Below are positions 12,426-23,727 of a stretch of DNA of 64,000 nt, in pieces (the first letter of the stretch is position 1; every line of letters starts with the position of its first letter). The stretch spans positions 1,054,001 through 1,118,000 of the forward strand of contig NC_052136.2 of assembly GCF_016086655.4 (NCBI RefSeq), written 5' to 3'. Under the pieces are notes generated by a model. It was given only the letters and a program-made list of their open reading frames with translations, did not search any database and was not told where the DNA came from. This DNA comes from Lepeophtheirus salmonis (Eukaryota > Arthropoda > Copepoda > Siphonostomatoida > Caligidae). The position numbers and the translations under genes were made by a program.

Positions 12426-12560
12426 TTGCAGAGAATATGAAGTTCGATATGCTAAAAGTGTAGTTACCGAAAATGCAACATGGAAACCTGGACAATTGGA
12501 AGAATTTTTTAGAGGAGAGGGTTCTAGGACACATTGATGAAAACCACATTTCACAAAGCA
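12426..12560 (+). repeat. R1 dispersed repeat, diverged fragment
   Basis: AACATGGAAACCTGGACAAT, then TGGAAGAATTTTTTAGAGGAG, corresponds to the conserved GGTAACCCTGTCAATTTGAA block of the family at reduced identity. Confidence 0.4.
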
Positions 12561-12604
12561 TGTTTGTCAATTGCTGTTTTGCCAAACAAAAATAATAAAT
12601 AAAT

Positions 12605-13576
12605 AGAACTACATGGATCAATGGACAACGTGCTCGGGACAAATGTTTCTCTTGAATTCAATGTGCAAAGGTTCGATACTCAGTCCTTCCTAGAGAAGGG
12701 AATAAATATACTTATTGTACATGGAATTCAAAGACAATTCCTAGGTCAGAATGAGTGATTGTAATACCTATAATGTTTACTCATACCGAGTGGACCATTA
12801 AAATCTGAACACTTTGATTGTTAAACTTCAAGAACATATATTTTATTAATTAACAATAGAATTTCAACAAAATACATACTATGAATATCTCTGTGTCTGA
12901 GCTCTCTTAATCATTAATGTAGCCGCCATTAGCTGCAATGAGAGCTTACAAGCGGTGAGAAGTCTTGGCATCAGGTCTGTAGGGGAGGAGGCAAAAACGT
13001 CAAAAAAAGTTCAAAAATACTCAAAAGACTCATTCAAAAGAGTCTTGCAACGGAGGATGCAGGTTTCTTTCATTGCAAGTGTCAAAAGTTGTCCTTTCAC
13101 CCTCACAAGATTCTTTCCACCCCCTTTTTTTATAGCTCTTTGAAGAGTCTGTTGTGCAAGCAACGAAGAGATCTCTTGAATCGGGTCTCATGGACTTGAA
13201 GGGATTGACCTGGTCCGTTTTCTGTAACTCCTACGAGTCCAGTTTGGCCTTTTTGGCAAAGATCTTCTTCTTCTCCCACGTTTCAGACTTCTTGATGGCG
13301 CAGACGGATGTCCTGGAGACGCCCAACTGCTCGTACTACGCGAATGGAAATTCGTCGACCACGTTCAAGTGTCATTTTCTCGACTTGTAACTAAGTTAGA
13401 GAGCTCAGGTTTGTGTTGTTCTCTAACTATTTATTTATGCTTTAATATATCGCAATATGAATTAATTTCCATCACTCAACCTTTATATATTACTGAATTA
13501 GTAAGTGTTCAGATTTCAATGGATCAACCGGTACTTAATCAGTGCAACTCCATCTCACCAATAAAAGGAATATTTA
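12605..13576 (+). repeat. tRNA-derived SINE, split by a Tc1-like insertion
   Basis: The 5' part (12605-12785) has a degenerate A-box region (ATGGATCAATGGAC) and a good B box GGTTCGATACT (12670-12680). The 3' part resumes at 13532 with CTTAATCAGTGCAACTCCAT, the family tail. Between them sits the Tc1-like element 12786-13531. In the intact copy at 18541 the same two halves are contiguous around a TA, so the insertion used that TA. The inferred undisturbed length is about 225 bp. Confidence 0.75.
12786..13531 (-). mobile_element. Tc1-like element family T, internally deleted, both TIRs present
   Basis: The left end CCGAGTGGACCATTAAAATC and right end (reverse complement CCGGTTGATCCATTGAAATC) are inverted termini of about 28 bp, each flanked by TA. 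Coding on the minus strand has a helix-turn-helix stretch LGVSRTSVCAIKKSETW near 13320, then SMRPDSRDLFVACTTDSSKS, in frame with a few stops. The catalytic middle is gone. The 3' end keeps only the codons before the family stop near 12910. Length is about 746 bp, so it is non-autonomous. It is the only copy of the family here with both ends. Confidence 0.8.
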
Positions 13577-14035
13577 AAAATGAAATATAAGTGGATTCAT
13601 TTTACTTGAATTTACTTTGATTTACTTTACTTGTGAATCTAGTATTGAAATTCAAAATGTAGTTAAAGATAAATTAAAACCAGATAGTTGCTATTTTAAT
13701 AAAATACTCCTCTTTATTTGACATTTTATTGTGAATGTAATTCAAAAAGAGTCCAATTAATATATCATATTCAGAAAATATATTATGACAATGTCATAGT
13801 ATATCTAAAAATGGAAATGAAATATGGAGAATGGTCGTAGATTATGATGAATTATTTTTCATTTAACACGACATTGTTATACTAAAATAAAAATGTCCCT
13901 ATATTTTCTCGTCAGCTGTTATCGTTTCAATTTATATCTCTTCTGCTGTAACTTAATATTACGTAAAAGTTCATCCATTTCCTCGTGTCATTGTTAAGGA
14001 TGGAATTTTTGTTTATAATAACCCAAATGATTGGT
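13577..14035. other. Unassigned intergenic DNA
   Basis: AT-rich with short ACTTT repeats at 13600-13635. No gene is seen. Confidence 0.35.
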
Positions 14036-14039
14036 TTAA

Positions 14040-14190
14040 TTAAAATGGGTGTGTGAAGATTTTTTTCTTTTTCTTTTGGTGTGCTTTGGGCTTTGTTGTT
14101 TAAACAATGAGCTTGCTCCAGAATTGTGAGCGTCACTTGGAGTGGCAATCTTTTGAGCACCACCCACTAATACTTTGGTATTCTTATTAT
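14040..14190 (-). CDS. Possible terminal exon, unrecognised basic protein
   Basis: The minus strand reads VLVGGAQKIATPSDAH, then SGASSLFKQQSPKHTKRKRKK, and stops near 14040. The Ser-rich segment plus a Lys/Arg cluster resembles a nuclear protein tail, and the composition is less AT-driven than its surroundings. Possible acceptors lie near 14185-14200 but are weak. No upstream exon was found, and chance cannot be excluded over so short a stretch. Confidence 0.25.
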
Positions 14191-14329
14191 GTATATATCC
14201 AATGATGTAAGTCAGGTGAGTTTTTTAGCTGGCCCGTCAATTTGTCATTGATAGTAGAAAGAAGCTATTTTCTTTTCCTTAGCAGTTGTCATTATTATTC
14301 AATTTCTGAGTAGTGAGGATATATTTAAT

Positions 14330-14620
14330 TTTATTCAAAACTTGTTTGAACATATGTGTGTTCTCAGAAAGGAGAGAGCGTAACCGTGAGGATTTGATGC
14401 GGAGTTATTATTGAAAGTCTTTGTTGGCTTCAGAGTAGTATTGAGGATCGACTTCGGAGTAATTCCAGTATTTGTTGTTGTTTATTTCATTTTCTCCTTC
14501 CTCCCTTCTCACAGCTGATTGTAGCTGATCTAATGAAACGTCATGAGGATTATTCTTTCTCTCCTACAAAATATTCTTCAAATCCCTTTTCACTTTCCCT
14601 CACCTGACTGCTTAATACAG
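14330..14620 (-). repeat. R1 dispersed repeat, reverse orientation
   Basis: The reverse complement contains GAAGAATATTTTGTAGGAG, TCATGACGTTTCATTAGATC and AGCTACAATCAGCTGTGAGA, followed by the downstream block GAATTACTCCGAAGTCGATC. This matches copies at 45538 and 49284. Confidence 0.65.
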
Positions 14621-14635
14621 GTTTGACTGTCCATA

Positions 14636-14835
14636 CATTCTGTCAAAAAAGTACCAGGAATTGTAATTTAAATTTCCCGCGCTGAACGATTTAAAAATAA
14701 TTTTTTTCTAGGTCTGCAGTACTGTCTGTCATGATGATGCCAAGTTTGAGCGCGATCTGTACACCAGTTTGCTTGTAACAGCTGGATAAGTAAGTCATTT
14801 AAATTAACAATTCTCCGTACTTATTTGACAGAATG
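14636..14835. mobile_element. 200-bp MITE with TA target site
   Basis: Termini of about 38 bp are inverted. The left begins CATTCTGTCAAAAAAGTACC. The reverse complement of the right begins CATTCTGTCAAATAAGTACG. Both then read GAATTG and end in ATTTAAAT. Each end is flanked by TA, pointing to the Tc1/mariner superfamily. The 120-bp core, with TTTCCCGCGC near 14675, has no coding capacity. Confidence 0.8.
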
Positions 14836-15115
14836 TATATTCACAAAACCAAAAGTCAAGCTGAGCATTAGAACGATTCAGTGCAAACAAAGAAAAAGTG
14901 GGTTAAGCGAATTTTTAATGAAGTATGCAAATTCAACAATAATTAATAACACGGCCTTGTCGTCTAGATTAATTTTATAACTAGGCATGAATATTTTACA
15001 TTTTATATATAACATTCCATAGCAATGACTTTGCAGTAGTGTAATAATCCTTTTGTATCTTTGCAGATGAAAAAAATATATCTCCTTTTTTTTAATTTAG
15101 TTTCTCCGCTTATAC

Positions 15116-15405
15116 CAGGTGATTCATTGAAATCTGGAGACTTACTAATTGAATAATTAATTAAAGTTGATTAATGAAAATTAACTCAGATTTCGATATA
15201 TTAAATCATAAACAATTAGTTACAAAAGAAAAAAATATGAACTCCCTAGCTTATTATGTACAAGTCGAGAAAATTACACCTGAACGTGGTCGACGAATTT
15301 TCATTCGCGCATTCCAAAACATTGGGAGTCTCCAGGAACACCGTCTCCGCCATCAGCAAGTCCGAAACGTTCGAAAGGAAGAAGGGCTAAGATAATACTC
15401 GCTGA
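15116..15405 (+). mobile_element. Tc1-like family T, 5' end fragment
   Basis: Starts with a diverged terminus (CCAGGTGATTCATTGAAATC) and follows the 5' untranslated sequence of the element at 12786. It then encodes LGVSRNTVSAISKSETFERK, the helix-turn-helix region, before the match ends near 15400. The catalytic region and right terminus are absent. Confidence 0.7.
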
Positions 15406-16034
15406 AATTATGGTTGCTCAAATTATCGGACACGATTTGAGTCAATTATAGGATTTATATTCAAATTTATGGGATAACTGAAGATACCCAAGAAATTTAA
15501 CTACAATATAGAACCTGGACTATATTTAGTAGACTTATATTGGGCCCGATATGGCCTTTACAATAAGATTTGTTTGTAGAAATTGAAGAAAAGTCGTATA
15601 AGAATACTAATGTAATCCACAATCAATTTTTAGAAAAATTATTATAGCAAGCCACATATCTGAGTTGTCAGCCGAAAATATGGAAATTAGAAATAAGTTG
15701 TATAATAATTTCCAATTATGTTCACTCCTCAGTAAATACATTTTTAAAAGTAGGATTTTTGATTCGAAATTGTCCAATTTTATACCTCCTTTACAGTTCA
15801 AAATATGAGGCTATGAGTAAAAATTTTTACTTTTATCAGTTAAAAATGTTGTGCACCTTGTTTCAAATAATTTAAGGGGTGTGCTCAATGATTTGCGGTT
15901 TCCCTGTTTTATCAAAACATAACGTAATAAAATTGAAGGCCCTACTTGAAGTCATCCTTAAATTACAAAAAGGAGAAACATTATTTATGATACAACAGGG
16001 AAACTCATGATCATCTTTAAGCACTTCTTTCATC
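15406..16034. other. Unassigned intergenic DNA
   Basis: No gene or repeat recognised. A minus-strand open frame at 15607-15801 has no domain. Confidence 0.35.
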
Positions 16035-16042
16035 CCTTAAAT

Positions 16043-16470
16043 CAGAGGTGTCTAGCCCCTAACCTGTGAATCGCTTAATGCTTAAGTGATTCCCCAATAC
16101 TTATTTTAACTTCAAGTTGTATTTTTGTTCAAAACTGTCGCAATATCATCAAAACGTGTGGAACGCACATAATACGTACGAACATTGAGAAAGATTTGAC
16201 ATCATCCCGCAAGGGTTAGAGAGGAGGGATGTCACCCTCCCCAAATAAAGGAATTTTGAAAAATTATCCCTCTGTGAAAAAGAAATTTATTGACAAAGGA
16301 AAACATTTCTTATCTAAAAAAGGTGATTCGATCAAATGATGCAGCAGAGAAAAATATATAATATTTTATCAATTCCTTTTTCATGAAAGGTAATTTAATA
16401 GATTCTTTGGCCCATTAAAATATTTCCAGTGGCAATGCAACCACTTGCATTAGAAGGTTGGATATCCCTG
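16043..16470. mobile_element. Non-autonomous hAT element (428 bp)
   Basis: The left end CAGAGGTGTCTAGCC and right end (reverse complement CAGGGATATCCAACC) fit hAT termini. Flanking 8-mers CCTTAAAT (16035-16042) and GCTTAACT (16471-16478) match at 6 of 8 positions, as expected for an old target duplication. No transposase inside. Confidence 0.65.
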
Positions 16471-16478
16471 GCTTAACT

Positions 16479-17034
16479 TATTAAACACCATATACATAAT
16501 ATATCTTTTACACATACACCAAATCATAGCTGTAGTAAAAAAAGAATATTATTTTTCTAATAGATGGCTTTAGTAATATGTATCTTGTGTTGTATGTGCA
16601 ATTGTTTTGCACTAGATGCCCTTACATACTTTTTATAGTAAAAAAAACTCCTCAGACATTTATGCAATTATTTGACTCAGTCTTGTTTAAGTGCATGTCA
16701 AAGAAAGGCCAACAAAGATCAAAGTCACCATATTTTACAGTTTTTTTGTGATAAAGGGGAAAATGCAAGCCATGTGGCTGAAAATGTGAATAGTGTTTAC
16801 GGTAATTATTAGTCATGTCCGAATAGTAGATTAAAAATGGTGCTAAATATGCAAAAAAAAAAAACTCAAAAAAAATAAAATACAAAAAAGCAAAAATAAA
16901 AAAATACAAAAAAGGCCAAAAATGTAAATAAAATACAGGAAAAGGCCAAAAATGAAAATAAATCTTGTAAAATAGGATGAATTGTGGTAAAAAACCCCTA
17001 AATAATAAAAAGTTTCAATCAAGCATGTCCTTGT
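16479..17034. other. A-rich stretch with a short tandem duplication
   Basis: At 16905-16965 a unit containing AAAGGCCAAAAATG, followed by AAATAAA, occurs twice about 30 bp apart. Otherwise no feature. Confidence 0.45.
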
Positions 17035-17260
17035 TCCATTGAATTATCATTTGGTGCGTCTAGGCATCGTCTTCTTAGAGCACTTCTCCAATAAGCCTTT
17101 AAACTCCATTTTGTTGATCTTGGCAAAAGGGATATTAAGCTTTAGAGCAAATACTTTGTTTCAGGGACTTAAGTACACAAATATTGGTGCAACCGAGCTT
17201 CTCAATGAGGGGTTGACTTTCTTAGGCAACACCAATTTAAAAAGATGATCCTCCACTTCG
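17035..17260 (-). other. Coding-like fragment, unrecognised
   Basis: Minus-strand translation gives segments such as PLIEKLGCTNICVLKSLKQS, interrupted by stops in every frame. Composition is less AT-rich than the flanks. It could be a decayed gene or transposon piece. I cannot name a family. Confidence 0.2.
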
Positions 17261-18205
17261 AATGAATTTAAATATATGGAAAATAAATTCTACTGGATGC
17301 CCGTTTAAATTTATAGAGACAAAATAGATTGTAAAACATCTAAATAGCTTTGATGGCAAGATGGATATAATATATTATTGAATATCCAAGATCTTTTCCC
17401 TTTATAATTCACGGCGCCAATGGATTCATCCTTTCCTCCTCTACTCTTCCTCTTCCAATAATCGCACTCAATCCTTCATTTACTCGAATAACTGAATATT
17501 CTTTTGGCTCAAAACGGCTGGGAAATAAATCATATTGGCATGATTTGGACATCACTAGTCATTATACTGTAACAGCCAATAACGTGGTATTTTGGTTTTG
17601 TCGATTACTTTCCGTTATCATCGAGTCAAACCGTCATTCAAGCACTTTTTTGATTGCTAAAGAGATGCACAATAATAGAAAAAAAAGTCAATTTAAAATA
17701 ATGGATTTATTGTTACTAAACCATTTAGTAACAAGTATAAAAAGTATAATTTTTCCCTCATAACATCATATTTGGAACAACGGTGAAAGTGCTATAAAAA
17801 TGGTCAATTTCAACCAAAATGTTCATTTTAAAGAAAAAGTTAAAATAGCTTGTACCACGCTAAAAATGATTCGAGAGACCTCAAACTTGGCCAAAACCAT
17901 TTTGATGATTATTTATAGCAGAAAAAATCTATGAGCAAGGGGAAAAATATTCGCCCAAAAATGGGACAGTCTTATATAAAGAGGATTGATTCTCGGTCTA
18001 TTATTTCAAATGACGTCATTTGCTCAATATTTTACACACTCTTTCAAATAATATAAACTTGTTGTTCTTATTTGGTAGGGACAAAACTATGGCAATGCAG
18101 ATATACATATGTAAATATTATACATAAACGTTAATACAAATTGTCCTTTTTAAAAAGAACGAATCTGTTTCATTTGACACAGCTGCTCCTAAAATTATAT
18201 TTGCA
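17261..18205. other. Unassigned intergenic DNA
   Basis: The plus open frame at 17545-17763 has no domain. No repeat family recognised. Confidence 0.35.
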
Positions 18206-18212
18206 AGTATAT

Positions 18213-18345
18213 TTCTCCGTGTAATAAAATGTTAGAGCATTTTTATTGACGATACCTATGATACGCCAAAGTGACGTCATCTTGGGGACCTAGAATGAAT
18301 ATATGTCTTCTGTCAACAAAAAGGCAAACTAGAATATTTTTAATG
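18213..18345 (+). repeat. Dispersed repeat R2, copy 1
   Basis: About 130 bp from GTGTAATAAAATGTTAGAGC to CAAAAAGGCAAACTAGAATA, including AAGTGACGTCATCTTGGGG. It is directly repeated at 19457-19585 at roughly 80% identity. Confidence 0.6.
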
Positions 18346-18540
18346 GCCCTAGAAACAGTGATTTTCCTTTTATTAGAGAATTGGAAAATAGATGTTTGAG
18401 GCAGGTTTTGGTGGAATAATCAAGTAAGTTGGTGTTTGTAGGTCATATGGAAAGAAAGATTCTACAGAAGGGCTACAGAGCTATTAAGTAGTCTCGGGAG
18501 TGGTTTGGTGGAATTAAATCTACATTGGTTAAAGTATAAA

Positions 18541-18768
18541 GGAATCGCCGTAGCTCAAGGACAACTACTCTGGAGAAAATAATCTCTAGAGCTGAATTTG
18601 CGTAAGTTCGCGTCCAGGTAATTCCTAGATAAATAATTATACTCTATATATATATATGGATTTAACAAAAGATTTCTGGGTAAGATGGAGTGAATGTAAT
18701 ACTATAATGTACATATACTTAATCAGTGCAACTCCATCTAACCAATTAAAGGAACATTAAAAAAAAGT
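18541..18768 (+). repeat. tRNA-derived SINE, intact copy
   Basis: The tRNA-like head has an A box (TAGCTCAAGGAC from 18551) and a B box (AGTTCGCGTCC, 18605-18614) at tRNA-like spacing. It is followed by a unique body and the tail CTTAATCAGTGCAACTCCAT. The 3' end is A-rich (18757 onward). RNA polymerase III transcription and LINE-driven movement are expected for the class. The partner LINE was not identified. Confidence 0.7.
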
Positions 18769-18769
18769 A

Positions 18770-19455
18770 TATGTTATTTACCAGCATGCTTACTCTTCGT
18801 AGTATTTACGGCAAGACTCATGATGAGATAATCTGGGTTTTTTCTTCTGTGGAAAGGAACTAGAGGAATTTAGATGTCCCAAAACCTCCTTGTTTAAGTA
18901 AAATATATATTGTTGTACGCACGTACAAAAATTTATATTCAGTCATAGTTTATTTTTGAAACGTTATTGAAAAAAAAAAGGAATTTTTTAATATTCAATA
19001 TAAATGAAAAATATAAAACTTATAGAATAAAAAAATTATAATATGCTTAAAAAAAAATCAACCTTAGAAATTAAGGAAATAAATAAAGGGTCCTATTTTT
19101 AAGAGTTTAATAGAAGACAGTTTTCGTAGTCCAAAACTATAAATTGGTAAAATAGGGTGTCTTATTTTGCGTAAATGAGATTTGAGTTTATATACTGGCA
19201 GCATGCTTGGAACTAAAATACACCTTTGAGGCAAGTTAGAGAAATATTATTGCAAGATATATGTTTTATTTGTAATCCTTAACGAAATAAAAGAACCTCT
19301 AACTAGATTCAAATCGATAATTTTAAAGAAACAACATCAAAATTTCATTTTTTTTTTTTTAACATTTAATGATTACTTTCATGTCTAGAGGAACAAAATC
19401 CAAAATAAAGAATAACCTGTGATACCAAACTCCCTATTTTTTTTTATTTGGGTAT
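18770..19455. other. Unassigned intergenic DNA
   Basis: AT-rich, with homopolymer runs near 18972 and 19351. No coding signal. Confidence 0.35.
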
Positions 19456-19456
19456 A

Positions 19457-19585
19457 GTCTCTGTGTAATAAAATTTTAGAGCATTTTACCTGACGATATA
19501 TGATAAACGGAAGTGACTTCATCTTAGGGAACTAGAGGTTATATATGTGGCCTTTCAACACAAAAGAAAGCTAGAGTATTGTTTC
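19457..19585 (+). repeat. Dispersed repeat R2, copy 2
   Basis: Runs from GTGTAATAAAATTTTAGAGC to AAAGAAAGCTAGAGTATTG. The copy shares GAAGTGACTTCATCTTAGGG with copy 1. It ends immediately before the Tc1-like fragment at 19590. Confidence 0.6.
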
Positions 19586-19589
19586 TCAA

Positions 19590-20105
19590 AATTGAGCTCT
19601 CTTAATCATTAATGTAGCCGCCCTTAGTGGCAATGATGGCTTCCAGGTGGCGGCAGAAGCCCTGGCACCCGCTTTGGATATAGTCCTCTGTCATTGCATC
19701 GCAGTGTTGGCCAAGAGTGGCTTTGAAGGCCTCAGTGTTTGGATGGCATACACTGCAGGCTTCCTCTCAATATGCAACCAAAAGGCGATGTCGAGGGAGT
19801 TGGCATTAGGGCTGTCTATTGGCCAAAACTGTCAAAAAAGAGTCCAAAGGAACTCAAAAGAGTCTTGTGACGGAGGAGATGGTTTCTTTCATCGATGGTG
19901 TCAAAAGTGTCGTTTCCATCATCACAAGGCTCTTTCCATCCACTTTTTTATAGCTCTCTGGACGGTCTGCTGTGTAACTACGAGATCTCTTGCATAAGCC
20001 CTCATGGACTGGGTGGATTAGTCTGGCCTGTTTTTATTTAACTCCTACATGTCCAGTTTGGCCTTTTTGACTGAGGCCTCCCAGTTCATTTTCGGTTTCC
20101 TTTAT
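19590..20105 (-). pseudogene. Tc1-like family T transposase fragment, 3' region
   Basis: The minus strand encodes the family C-terminus: CRVCHPNTEAFKATLGQHCD, then a tail with RHLEAIIATKGGYIND and stop near 19600. Upstream, frameshifted pieces correspond to the zone N-terminal to the catalytic domain (ALCDDGNDTFD, SYTADRPESYKK). The outer terminus is missing on the left and no terminus is seen on the right. It cannot encode a working transposase. Confidence 0.7.
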
Positions 20106-20437
20106 TTTTACATACAGGCAGGATATATTGTATGCAACTCTGGGTATTATTAACATTATTGATAAAATAATCTTCACAAGGAACATCAGTTTATTAAAAT
20201 AAATGTCAGCTGCTTAATGAATGCTTTAGTTTTCCAATTATGTGTTTTTTTTAGGTCAATTTAGACTCGTATATAAAGATATTTGTTCATTGTACTATAC
20301 TTATCAGTGAATGCCTCTCAATCTCATATTGTATGTTATATTCATTGGGACAAGGTCTATCATACAAAGAGATCCTTGAAGCTATTCATTCCAATACTAT
20401 CTAGTCCTATTTATTATTTCAGGAAATTCTAGATACT
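20106..20437. other. Unassigned intergenic DNA
   Basis: No coding or repeat signal seen. Confidence 0.35.
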
Positions 20438-20439
20438 TA

Positions 20440-21156
20440 CAGGGTGGACAAGATAAATCCGGAAATAATTTAGTGGCCAATTATGTGACTTGTAGAAGTC
20501 ATGTGATAAAAATTTCAAAATTGCGCCAAGCTAAACGTCCTAGCTGTCAAATATATTCACAATTTTTTTATTATCTCGTAGTCCAAGCATGGAAAAAGTC
20601 AAGAGAATTTCCATTATCGAAACTCCCGTTTAGGGACACTCCGCAGAGGAAATAAATTCCTCCTTCAAATATCTAAAATCGATAGTTTATGACGTGATCA
20701 AAGGCCAGAAGGTGACCAAGGAAGTCTACAAGGACGTAGTCATCCCATGGATGGATGAGGTCACTGATGGGAAGAAATATACATTCCAACTCAGCACCTG
20801 TTCATACTGCCAAGATTGTCCAAGAGCTCTTAAGAAAAAATGTACCGGATTTTTAGCCGCAATCTATGGGCCACCTAACAGTCGTACGTCAATCCTTGTG
20901 ATTTTTACATGTGGGGTAGGGTGGAGAGGATCGCATGCAAAAAATATCATGGCTCAGTTGAGGCCTTGAAAGCCTCCATCCTCAAGATAATGAAGGATCC
21001 GGACAAGGTGGCAAGGGCATGCCAGGCATTCAGGCGAAGTAAGGCTTTCATTATGAATAATGTGGCTATCAAATGAACAAAGTTATGCTTTCTATTTGTA
21101 AAACAAGTCTCATAATTTGCTATTAAAGTTATTCCGGATTTACCCTCTCCTCCCTA
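20440..21156 (+). mobile_element. Tc1-like element family U, internally deleted, both TIRs present
   Basis: Left end CAGGGTGGACAAGATAAATC; right end, reverse-complemented, TAGGGAGGAGAGGGTAAATC. Both continue CGGAA. TA precedes the left end. Coding on plus begins near 20590 with MEKVKRISIIETPV, then FKYLKSIVYDVIK, an N-terminal DNA-binding region. It runs straight into GQKVTKEVYKDVVIPWMDEV, part of the catalytic domain. After a frameshift it continues NPCDFYMWGRVERIACKKYH, then EALKASILKIMKDPDKVARA to a stop near 21075. A segment between the DNA-binding and catalytic parts is absent. The element is about 717 bp and non-autonomous. Confidence 0.8.
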
Positions 21157-21499
21157 GAACTTTGAATGCGCATCAGAATAAAGAATATGATTTACAGCTC
21201 AGTTATATTTTATCAATAACTGTATTCCTATCAAAGCAATTAGTTTCACTTCCTTGAATATTAAGTGTGAACTAGGAATTATCTTCCATTTTCCCGACAC
21301 TTTTTGGGGTTTTATACCTACAATAAGTTCCCCGGACATCACACTTTTAAATATTTCATATAATACAGAATATTAGAATTAGATTCCCACTCAGAGAGAA
21401 AGGTGACAAGATGAGGGAATAATGGAGCAGAGGGGTATCACGGGACAAAAAGGGGATAATATGACGTCACATCTGTTTCTTTTGTATTATATCCATAAC
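21157..21499. other. Unassigned intergenic DNA
   Basis: No coding or repeat signal seen. Confidence 0.3.
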
Positions 21500-21770
21500 T
21501 AATTCCAACTTTAGAGATGATATTCAACTCTGATTGACCCTCATGGTGTAGTGTAATAAACAGTTAACCAATCAACGTCCCGACGTTACCTTGCTAGAAC
21601 AAAAATACACAACGTATTTTGTGGTCACCTGTCAATTCACTCGTCTTACTTGATATGTTCTGGCTATTTCATAATGTATTATTACTCTGGAGGTATAAAC
21701 GAAGTAGTAAGTTATACTCAGAATTGAGTAGTTTGTATCAAGAAGCTACTTTTAAAAATTCGAAAAGGAA
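21500..21770 (+). repeat. R1 dispersed repeat, 3' half
   Basis: Shares AATACACAACGTATTTTGTG, CCTGTCAATTCACTCGTCTT and a block around TATTTCATAATGTATTATTA with the 3' half of the copy at 49284. The 5' half is not present. Confidence 0.5.
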
Positions 21771-21939
21771 AAACTCTTTATAAAAATTTTCTTCATTACT
21801 ATAATATCTTGCTCTAAAAGAATAATACCTTATATATAAGTGATGGGACGATGAATTGAAATTGAATAAATAATGTTTAATTTGTGAGTCCAATTCGTAT
21901 TGATTACTTGTAAATAACTATTCATTACTTTTCTATATA

Positions 21940-22428
21940 ATGAAAAAATAGCCCCCACCCAAATTAAAGAATTTTTGCTTTTTACTAAAGACCTTAATAT
22001 TTGAAATTTAGTTTAATTTTTCCAAAAAAATAAATATATTCTATTTTTTTGAAATTTTTCGGCAAAAATTTTATATTTTGATTTTTTTTCTAAAAAAATT
22101 ATTTTCTTTAAACAGCTGTGGCTTTTGAAAAATTTTCTGCAAAAAAATTAATTTTTTGAGAATACCAGAGGATTTTGAAAAAAAAAAAATTCAAAAATAT
22201 AATTTTTTGTGAACTACTGTGAATTTGTTATAAAAATTTTCCAAAAAATTAAACTTTTTGAGAATAGCCATGTATTTTTGTAATTTTTTTCCAATTTTTT
22301 TTGTTTTTGTAAATAGTAGTGGAAGGTTGAAAATTTTGTAAATTTTATATTTTATATTTAAAATATTTTTCCAAAACAAAATTTCATTTGGGGATTTTTT
22401 GTCCAAAAAATTTCAAAAATCAATTTTG

Positions 22429-22463
<35 letters not shown>
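21940..22463. repeat. GC-capped AT-rich element, copy E
   Basis: Begins with the internal marker GCCCCCACCCAAATTAAAGA, then ATTTTTGCTTTTTAC. AT-rich units with AACAGCTGTGGCTTTTG and GAATAGCCATGTATTTTTG follow. It ends in an uninterrupted run of 32 T (22432-22463). Outer caps are missing. Confidence 0.6.
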
Positions 22464-22466
<3 letters not shown>

Positions 22467-23720
22467 CATCTTATTACTAATATATACGAAAATAATAAAT
22501 ATAATTTTACTAATTTCTCTGCACTGTTGCTATTTTGTATAGGCAAGGGTCTTTATAGTAGTAATTCATTTTCTTCCCCCAAAACCATATTACTGGCAGC
22601 AGATATTAACAAGATTTTTAATTCAGTAATAACTATAGTTGATAATATTGTAGAGAAAAACCCGTGCAAGGAGAAGGGGGGAGGAGAAAGACATATGGTA
22701 TCATATTCTCACTGATAATCACATCAGTATTTATTAGTTGCCTGCTTTATTATGATTTTTGAGGGTATAACGAAAGTATTTATTAGTGTTTAATAAAGAT
22801 ATACTACGTATAATTGACTTTTTGACGGTTTTTATCCGTTACAGTAGACGAAAACGTCACACTCCATGAAATTGTAATTCATTATGAACCATATTCTCAG
22901 AATAATAACTAATGAAACGACAAAGTAGAGTATTTCAAAATATATTTGAAGTTCCAAGTTTAAAAAGAAGGCTTAAATCAAATATAATCTACATACTAAA
23001 AAATAAACCATCATACATTTAAGTTAAATATACAAAATTAAACAATTAGAATCATATAACTAATAATAACTAAATTATGAATACAGAATATTGAAATAAT
23101 AGATTGATCCAAATAATATTTTCTTGTTCTAACATCGGAATTCAGTTAAATATGTCATAACTTTAGGTTGCAAAACACAAACCAGACGTGGAGTTTAATC
23201 AAAAATATCATCACCCTTTTTTCCTCATGTGCAAGTTGCATATACAATTGTGCACAGGATAGATATATCTCTACCGATGAGATCTTAATAATTATTAATA
23301 ATAAAGTAAATGTCGAAATCATAAAATAATGTTAGATTTAAATCCATATCTTCTTCCCATCTTAGTACGAACAGCTTTTAGAATCCCACTTTCATTTATT
23401 TCATGTTTATCTAAAAAAAGAAAAGTTAATCCATGCAGTCAAATTTTAAACCTTAATTACTTATCTTCGATATAAAAATAAGACTCCTTTATAACTGATA
23501 AGACAATTCAGGTAACCATTCTTGACTAATGTAGTTTTCTAACATGACATCGTAAAGATTTAGAGCAAAAGCTAATTATGTAGTAATGTCCGGCGATATT
23601 ACTCCTTATTAAGGGCATCAAAAAAGATTTCCCCCCCCCATTATTTATGGTTGTTAAACAACATACTATTATCATGAAGGATACACACAATTGCTAATTA
23701 TAATGCTACGCCCAATACCA
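22464..23720. other. Unassigned intergenic DNA
   Basis: An open frame at 22527-22715 has no domain. A C9 run lies at 23630-23638. No gene or known repeat is identified. Confidence 0.35.
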
Positions 23721-23727
23721 CTACCAC

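Noticed and set aside
19647..19997. 116-codon plus-strand open frame
   Set aside because: Antisense shadow of the Tc1-like family T transposase fragment.
22432..22463. 32-T run considered as a retroposon poly(A) tail on the minus strand
   Set aside because: It sits at the edge of a capped AT-rich element whose units are T-rich. No retroposon body or target duplication was found.
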